A program made the translations under genes and the position numbers. The notes beneath the pieces were generated by a model. The model was not told the DNA's origin and made no database searches. It saw only the letters and a list, made by a program, of their open reading frames with translations. Below are positions 59,201 through 64,000 of a stretch of 64,000 nucleotides of DNA, in pieces. The stretch covers positions 62,001-126,000 of the forward strand of contig DASVVT010000084.1 in assembly GCA_036386415.1 (NCBI GenBank), in the 5' to 3' direction. The DNA comes from DASVVT01 sp036386415 (GTDB taxonomy: Bacteria > Acidobacteriota > Blastocatellia > Pyrinomonadales > Pyrinomonadaceae). Every line of letters begins with the position of its first letter. Position 1 is the first letter of the stretch.

Positions 59201-60340
59201 CTACCCTACCGGCGCTGCCGTGGTCAAATCCACGTCGCGCGGCACATTTTCCATAGTCCTTTCGATCAAACGATCAACGACCAGCTTGAGATCGCCCGTC
59301 TCGCGGTAGATTTGAAGCTGCTCGTCGGCTGAAGTGCCGCGCGCTAAGATGGTGTGAATGTGTTCGACCTCTTTGCGCGAGCCCAGATCGTCGAGCACGT
59401 CATCGACGAATTCCAACAACTCAAGAATTAGATCGCGCACGGGCACCTCTTTCTGCTTTCCGAAATCGACCATCTTGCCGTCGAGCCCCCAGCGCACGGC
59501 GCGCCACTTGTTCTCCTGCACCAGCATCCGGCGATAGAGGCGAAAGCCCAGATTCTTGTCGATCAGTTTATTGAGCTTGGCGACGATAGCCTGAAAGAGC
59601 GCGGCGATGGCAATGGTGTCGTCAACGCGCGTCGGAATGTCGCAGACGCGAAATTCCAGCGTCGGGAAGAACGGGTGCGGTCGCACGTCCCACCAGATTT
59701 TCTTACCGTTATCGATGCAGCCCGTTTTGACCAGCAGATCGACGTAGCGCTGGAACGAAGCGTGCGAGTCGAAATGGTCTGGGATGTCTGTGCGCGGAAA
59801 CTGCTTGAAGACCTCTGAGCGATAGGATTTGAGGCCGGTGTTGATGCCCACCCAGAACGGCGAAGAGGTGGAGAGCGCCAGCACGTGCGGCAGGAAATAG
59901 CGTGCGGCGTTCATGATGTGAATCGCGCGCTCAGGGTCTGCCACGCCGACGTGAACATGCAGCCCGAAGATCAGGAGCGAGCGTGCGACCATCTCAAGCT
60001 CCTGGACGAGCAGCGCGTAGCGCTCGTCGTCGAAGATTTTCTGATCCTGCCAGCGCGAGATGGGATGCGTCGAAGCGGCGACGATTTCCAGCCCTTTGCG
60101 GCGCGCGAGGCTGGAGATAATGCCGCGCAGCCGCGAGATGTCGGCGCGCGCTTCCTGTATGTTTTTGCAGATGCCCGTGCCGACCTCGATCATCGACTGG
60201 ATCATCTCCGGCTTGATCTGCTCGCCGAGCAGCATCTTGCCCTCTTCCAGAAATTCAGAGACGTGTGAGCGCAACTCGCGCGTCTGCGGATCGACGATTT
60301 GAAACTCTTCTTCAATGCCGAGGGTGAATTGTTCAAACAT
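59201..60340 (-). CDS. Carboxylate-amine ligase, YbdK/GCS2 family
   Basis: A 379-residue ATP-dependent ligase of the glutamate-cysteine ligase 2 family. Motifs: TLGIEEEFQIVDPQTREL, the substrate stretch FGLHVHVGVADPERAI, SSPFWVGINTGLKSYRS, and HPFFPTLEFRVCDIPTRVDD. YbdK-type enzymes join amino acids or small carboxylates to amines, with weak glutamate-cysteine ligase activity known for some. Its true substrate here is not known. It ends at a clear terminator and is alone on its transcript or led by upstream PilZ genes. Confidence 0.92.
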   Translation of the reverse strand: MFEQFTLGIEEEFQIVDPQTRELRSHVSEFLEEGKMLLGEQIKPEMIQSMIEVGTGICKNIQEARADISRLRGIISSLARRKGLEIVAASTHPISRWQDQKIFDDERYALLVQELEMVARSLLIFGLHVHVGVADPERAIHIMNAARYFLPHVLALSTSSPFWVGINTGLKSYRSEVFKQFPRTDIPDHFDSHASFQRYVDLLVKTGCIDNGKKIWWDVRPHPFFPTLEFRVCDIPTRVDDTIAIAALFQAIVAKLNKLIDKNLGFRLYRRMLVQENKWRAVRWGLDGKMVDFGKQKEVPVRDLILELLEFVDDVLDDLGSRKEVEHIHTILARGTSADEQLQIYRETGDLKLVVDRLIERTMENVPRDVDLTTAAPVG

Positions 60341-60439
60341 ATGTTTGTCTCCTGATGCGCTGGCGGCGCGCGCCGAATCGGGGGATGCAATAAGAATTCG
60401 GTAGTCAATCAGGTGAGATACGTTCTTCCGCGACCTTTG

Positions 60440-60502
60440 CGACTTCCTTAGCGTCCTTTGCGGTTAATCTTCCCTTTAAACGCAAAGGACGCTAAGGAAG
60501 TC
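60440..60502. repeat. Perfect 22-base inverted word repeat, GCAAAGGACGC type
   Basis: 60441-60462 and 60481-60502 are exact reverse complements with an 18-base loop. Further matching words (GCGACCTTTGCG and CGCAAAGGTCGC) extend the arms to about 60428 and 60519. Confidence 0.95.
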
Positions 60503-60520
60503 GCGCAAAGGTCGCAAAGC

Positions 60521-61072
60521 TTATCCCTCTGAATCCCAGAGCGCGTCCCGAATCACACGCCAGTCGGGCGTCTCGCCACGCATCTTTTCATGCAGCAGAT
60601 GCCGCCACGCGTTCATGGGCGAGACCCAGGGGTTGTAAAGATCGAAATGGGCAGCCCAGCGGCGCTCCTCCCTTTCGTCTACGTACAGGATGTGAAGCGC
60701 GGCCAGCCTCCGCCCGCGTTCGAGAAAGCCGCCGGAAGTATCGCTGTGCGAGGCAAAGAGCCCCGTGAAATCGTCGCGCCTGTCGAGTGTTGATTTGAGC
60801 AGCGGCCATGCCGCGAAATTCATCCCGACGCCACCCTCGCCGTAAACGTTCTCGACGCGCCGCACAGTCTCCCAGAGCTTCAGCTCGCGCCATCGTCTGA
60901 CGAGTATAAGGAGCGCCTGTTGCTTATCGAACGCGAGGGCATCGAAGGCTATCTCATCACGCTCTGCGCCGTACAAGCCCTTCAGCTTACCCTCAAGCGC
61001 CGCTCGCATCACGGAGCTCAGATCGCGCCAGCTCTTTTGCCTGGACTCGACGGTCGCGGGCTGAGGCTTCAT
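60521..61072 (-). CDS. Protein of unknown function after a PilZ gene
   Basis: A 183-residue soluble protein. It shows mixed helices and Trp-rich stretches (FDKQQALLILVRRWRELKLW; FDLYNPWVSPMNAWRHLL) and no cysteines or membrane segments. Its ATG overlaps the PilZ stop by four bases (ATGA), so the pair is translationally coupled. I do not recognise the family. Confidence 0.72.
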   Translation of the reverse strand: MKPQPATVESRQKSWRDLSSVMRAALEGKLKGLYGAERDEIAFDALAFDKQQALLILVRRWRELKLWETVRRVENVYGEGGVGMNFAAWPLLKSTLDRRDDFTGLFASHSDTSGGFLERGRRLAALHILYVDEREERRWAAHFDLYNPWVSPMNAWRHLLHEKMRGETPDWRVIRDALWDSEG

Positions 61073-61407
61073 GGCGCAGGCAACTCGCGCTGCATCAGTT
61101 GGCGGTCTTCTTCCTTCAGGCCATGAAAGCGCACGCCGACGCCGCGTCCGGGGTTGCTGTAAACGACTTCGGCATTGACGACGACCTGCTGGTCATCGCC
61201 CAGAGGTATGCGCAGCGTGAGCAGCGCACCTTCGGGCAGATGTGCCTTCGTGTTCATGTACAGGCCGCCGAGGCTGATATCCTTCGTGCTGGCGACGCCG
61301 GTCGCGTCCGAACCGTTGAAAAAGAGATCAACGATCAGGCGCGAGCGATCATGGCGGCGGCGCTCCTCCGCTTCCGACATCGCGTTTGTATCTAGCTCGT
61401 CAACCAC
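61069..61407 (-). CDS. PilZ domain protein
   Basis: A 112-residue single-domain protein. The c-di-GMP motifs are RRRHDRSRL (RxxxR) and DISLGGLYM (D-x-S-x-G-G). The rest follows the PilZ beta-barrel (LPEGALLTLRIPLGDDQQVV; RGVGVRFHG). It probably binds c-di-GMP and controls its coupled partner or surface behaviour. Confidence 0.9.
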   Translation of the reverse strand: MVDELDTNAMSEAEERRRHDRSRLIVDLFFNGSDATGVASTKDISLGGLYMNTKAHLPEGALLTLRIPLGDDQQVVVNAEVVYSNPGRGVGVRFHGLKEEDRQLMQRELPAP

Positions 61408-61470
61408 GTCTCGCCATCCTTACCTCAGATTGAACCTCTCCGAGCCCCTCCATTGTAACTGATGGAGTAG

Positions 61471-61601
61471 CAAGTAGTCAGTAGACAGTAGAAAAGAGAG
61501 AGCGCGACGCTCTGTCATCTACCCTGATTAAAAGGCTCAGCATCAAATACCTCAACCGCTTTTCTTTCTACTGGCTACTGACTACTGTCTACTGTCTACT
61601 G
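61471..61601. repeat. Inverted word repeat, AGTAGTC/CAGTAGAC type
   Basis: The left arm is AGTAGTCAGTAGACAGTAG; the right arm is CTACTGGCTACTGACTACTG with more CTACTGT words. It contains the stop of the ATP-grasp-like gene (CAG-TAG). The loop shares GCGGTTGA and CCTTT-AATCA, read on the other strand, with 4671. Confidence 0.9.
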
Positions 61602-62960
61602 CTTTTCGATAATAAATGTCGGGACCATACCGCCGCCCGAAGAGACGTTCGCCAGTTCTGTGAAGGAGAGGCGCGTAAAGGCCGAACCCACCTTGCCGGA
61701 AAAGAGTAAAGGGTCAAGATCGACAAGTTGTTCGGCGAACTCGACCGAGCCGTCCGGCTGTAAAGCGGGAAAGACCTCGCGCGCGGTCGGCACACGCTCC
61801 TGCACCAGATAGTCGCCATTAGCAAGAGCGCTTCGCAGGGCTTCGTTCCAGGCGATCTCGTCCGTATTCCAGCCGATGTAGATACCATGCCCGCCGTAAT
61901 CGTCGTTGGGCTTGAGCACCAGCCGGTCACGCTTTTCGAATATGAATTCAAGCAGGTCTACCTGCTCGCCTGAATAGGCCGTCTGCTCTGCGCGCACGCG
62001 GCGCGTCCAGGGTATGTGCGAGCGTATAGCGGCGCGTTCGTGCTCCGTGAAGAGGCGCGCATGGCGCTCGTCCGTGAGCACAGCGAAGAGAGCCTTCTTA
62101 TGAATCAGCTTCGAGCGAAAGCTGTTGACCATGCAAACACCGCCCGCGCGATAAGCATTGAGGAGCGCAGGGCATTCCTCTATGATCGGGATATACTCGT
62201 TGACGAGCAAGCGCTTATATACGATGTCGATCTCGAACGATCCCTTACGCAGTCTCTGATTCGTCCATTCCAGCTCATCCGGCGAGCAGATGATGGCCGG
62301 ATACCCCTCTTTTTCGAAATACTCCTTGAACAGCTCAAACTCCTGCGTGGTCGGCACATCCTTCAGATCGACGATGGCGATGCGCGGCGGGCGCTCAGGC
62401 TTACGACCTAAAAACTCCTGGTAGACGCGCAGGAGCACTTCGAGCATCTGGTGGCGTCCGTAGAGCAGTCGCACATGATAGTCCTCGCTGAAGCGGCGCA
62501 TCACTGGAAGCTCAGAGAAGACATCGTAGGCCGCGTCTGCGAAGGCTATCCCTGCGGGGTTCTCCGCGTTCAGCTCGACGAAGCTGTAGGCCGCGTCCGT
62601 CAGAAAAGAGTCGAGCCGCGCCGTCGGCGAGACCTCCCTGTAGCCTGGGTCGATTCCAACCAAATCTCGCTCGATCTCGGTCAGCCCAAGCTCGTCCATC
62701 AACGCACGGTCTTCGATGGCGGCATCTTTGACCTTCTGAATCGCGCCCCAGACTGTTTCGCAGATGCGCGTCACCCTAGCCCAGTCAGCTTCTGTGACGA
62801 AGTGCGGGCGCAGGTAGGGCGAAAGCCTCCGGCCTCCGAAGATGAGCCGCGAGCGCTCCAAACCTTCGTCGAGCATTTTTCGTGAAGATTCGGCCAGATC
62901 ACCCTCAGTTAGTAGCTCATGATAACGCGAGACAGCGTTGTGCAGTATTGAATCAGGCAC
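61596..62960 (-). CDS. ATP-grasp-like ligase (circularly permuted type suspected)
   Basis: Start uncertain: GTG at 62960 (MPDSILHNAVSRYHELL, with GGGA upstream) gives 454 residues; the frame is open to a TTG at 63053. It has VELNAENPAGIAFADAAYDV, PRIAIVDLKDVPTTQEFELF, KALFAVLTDERHARLF and, near the end, RLVLKPNDDYGGHGIYIGW and GDYLVQERV, which look like an ATP-grasp lysine and glycine loop and a metal-binding end. It may ligate peptides or amino acids. The C-terminal Gln-stop is in the repeat. Confidence 0.72.
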   Translation of the reverse strand: MPDSILHNAVSRYHELLTEGDLAESSRKMLDEGLERSRLIFGGRRLSPYLRPHFVTEADWARVTRICETVWGAIQKVKDAAIEDRALMDELGLTEIERDLVGIDPGYREVSPTARLDSFLTDAAYSFVELNAENPAGIAFADAAYDVFSELPVMRRFSEDYHVRLLYGRHQMLEVLLRVYQEFLGRKPERPPRIAIVDLKDVPTTQEFELFKEYFEKEGYPAIICSPDELEWTNQRLRKGSFEIDIVYKRLLVNEYIPIIEECPALLNAYRAGGVCMVNSFRSKLIHKKALFAVLTDERHARLFTEHERAAIRSHIPWTRRVRAEQTAYSGEQVDLLEFIFEKRDRLVLKPNDDYGGHGIYIGWNTDEIAWNEALRSALANGDYLVQERVPTAREVFPALQPDGSVEFAEQLVDLDPLLFSGKVGSAFTRLSFTELANVSSGGGMVPTFIIEKQ

Positions 62961-63074
62961 GAGAATTCCCGTCGAATGATCGGATTGAACGAGCGTATCG
63001 GAGTGCTTAGAGTAACACAGGTGTATATGGCGCGGCCAAGACTGAAGGCACAATGTTGATGAGCCACTCCGGGC

Positions 63075-64000
63075 TTATGGAAGGCTGATCTTGAGCCTTT
63101 GCCCGTCGCGTACGATGCCGAGCGTGCGCTGTGCCGGGCTGTTGAGGATAATCGTGGGGCGCAGGCCGGTTTCGGATAGCGCGCGGCCATCCAAAGATTC
63201 GATGACATCGCCCGCGCGCAGTCCGGCGCGAGAGGCTGCGCTCTGCGGCTGCACGAAGACGACGAGCCGCCCGCCCTGCGCTCCCAGATTGGCGGCGGCC
63301 TTCTGCGAGAGCATGATGGTCTCCGCGCCGCGCGAGATGAACGGGTCGGCCACTTGAGCGTGACCGGCGCTCGCCTCCGCCATCTGCGTCCGAGCGGCAG
63401 GAGTTAAAGTCTCTTCGAGCTTGACTGTAAACGCGAGCGGCGCGGCGCGGTTAGGCCGCAGCACCATCAAGCGTATGGTGGCTCTCCCTCCTGCTTCATC
63501 CAGCATGAGAGAAAAATCCTGTGCCCCTTTCAACTCGCGGCCATCAACCCGCTCAATAATATCTCCGGCGCGAAGCCCGGCGACCGCTGCCGGTGTGGCG
63601 GGATCAACCGATGTCAACAGAATCCCCTGGCCTTTGCTCACAAGCTGAGCAGCCTTTGCACGCTTCCATCCAACGGATGTGAGCTGCGCGATGGTCGAGG
63701 CCGATAACTCTCTGCCGCGTGCGCCCAGCCACGGGCGCGGAACGCTTCCACGCCGCGCCATGACGCGTTCCGCTGCCAGGCGAACTGCTGCCAGTGGAAT
63801 GATGCGCGCCTCTTTACCGCGGTTTGATTCCACAATGCCGATGATATCGCCCGCCTCGTCGAGCGCAAGGCCGCCGACAATCGCCCTTGATAGATGGGAC
63901 GCGCGAACATTGATGCGCGCGATCTTGCCTGAAGGTGTGCGAGCGATCAGCGCAATCTCACCCTCCACTTCACCGACACGCAGATAGAGCGTACCGGCTG
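63075..64000 (-). CDS. HtrA-like protein with two PDZ domains, C-terminal part (cut by window edge), catalytic Ser apparently lost
   Basis: Open in frame to the right edge, so the N-terminus is outside. The first 60 visible residues resemble the end of an S1C/HtrA protease domain (RASHLSRAIVGGLALDEAGD followed by IIGIVES). The family GNSGG appears as AIVGG, with Val where the nucleophilic Ser should be. Two PDZ domains follow (ILLTSVDPATPAAVAGLRAG; VVFVQPQSAASRAGLRAGDV). It may be a non-proteolytic chaperone or sensor. The substrate is unknown. Confidence 0.78.
   Translation of the reverse strand, partial: AGTLYLRVGEVEGEIALIARTPSGKIARINVRASHLSRAIVGGLALDEAGDIIGIVESNRGKEARIIPLAAVRLAAERVMARRGSVPRPWLGARGRELSASTIAQLTSVGWKRAKAAQLVSKGQGILLTSVDPATPAAVAGLRAGDIIERVDGRELKGAQDFSLMLDEAGGRATIRLMVLRPNRAAPLAFTVKLEETLTPAARTQMAEASAGHAQVADPFISRGAETIMLSQKAAANLGAQGGRLVVFVQPQSAASRAGLRAGDVIESLDGRALSETGLRPTIILNSPAQRTLGIVRDGQRLKISLP

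Noticed and set aside
1..64000. tRNA or rRNA genes, integrases, transposases and attachment sites
   Set aside because: None was recognised on either strand by reading. A tRNAscan or Infernal run would be decisive for RNA genes.

Overview
The window looks like chromosomal DNA of an Acidobacteriota member, most likely of the Blastocatellia type. This is inferred from gene style: an Oar-like TonB receptor with a carboxypeptidase-regulatory N-domain, a secreted beta-propeller/TIG giant protein of the kind common in that phylum, an ETF pair beside fatty-acid genes, and a complete-looking 14-subunit-style nuo operon. No rRNA, tRNA, CRISPR array, integrase or transposase was seen. The coding DNA is GC-rich and dense, and both window ends cut through genes.

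Layout. Positions 1-4.7 kb hold an envelope/metal locus: a BNR-like lipoprotein (cut at the left edge), a TonB-dependent receptor, a small Cys/His-rich secreted protein, and a divergent CusF-like copper-binding lipoprotein. From 4.8 to 12.9 kb on the minus strand lie etfA-etfB and a fatty-acid/phospholipid operon (DUF177-rpmF-plsX-fabH-[secreted small domain]-fabD-acpP-fabF) with a near-perfect sigma-70 promoter. From 13 to 17.4 kb are a TPR/zinc-ribbon protein, a heptad-repeat coiled coil, 3-hydroxyacyl-CoA dehydrogenase, a membrane protein and a thiolase. From 17.7 to 24.8 kb on the plus strand are a sugar nucleotidyltransferase and phosphohexomutase, a 50-aa DUF3309 peptide, a TPR-TonB_C protein, mutM, and a fused homocysteine methyltransferase/methylene-THF reductase. 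The last gene is preceded by a promoter, a SAM-II riboswitch and a terminator. From 25 to 38 kb there is a TIGR01777 epimerase, a decayed domain remnant, and one 11.4-kb gene for a secreted protein with nine lamin-tail domains alternating with Ig-like domains. From 38.3 to 40.2 kb are thiG, thiS and an unknown. From 40.5 to 56.9 kb is nuoABCDEF-(orfX)-GHJKLM-(tlpA-like)-N, with nuoI absent. From 57.3 to 64 kb are an unknown, a glutamine amidotransferase, a GCS2-type carboxylate-amine ligase, an unknown, PilZ, an ATP-grasp-like protein, and the C-terminal part of an HtrA-like protein whose catalytic serine appears lost.

The most unusual signal is not a gene. About thirty intergenic gaps are occupied by long inverted repeats. 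The arms of each are built from short tandem 'words', and the word differs from gap to gap (CAGTAGT, GTCAGTG, AGCAGTA, GGAATGCGGATT, AATCGTA, GCAAAGGAC and others). Many run from the stop codon of one gene to within a few bases of the next start, sometimes supply the stop codon itself, and often leave the next gene with no visible Shine-Dalgarno sequence. Elements with the same word at distant sites also share parts of their loops, so they look like dispersed families and not chance palindromes.
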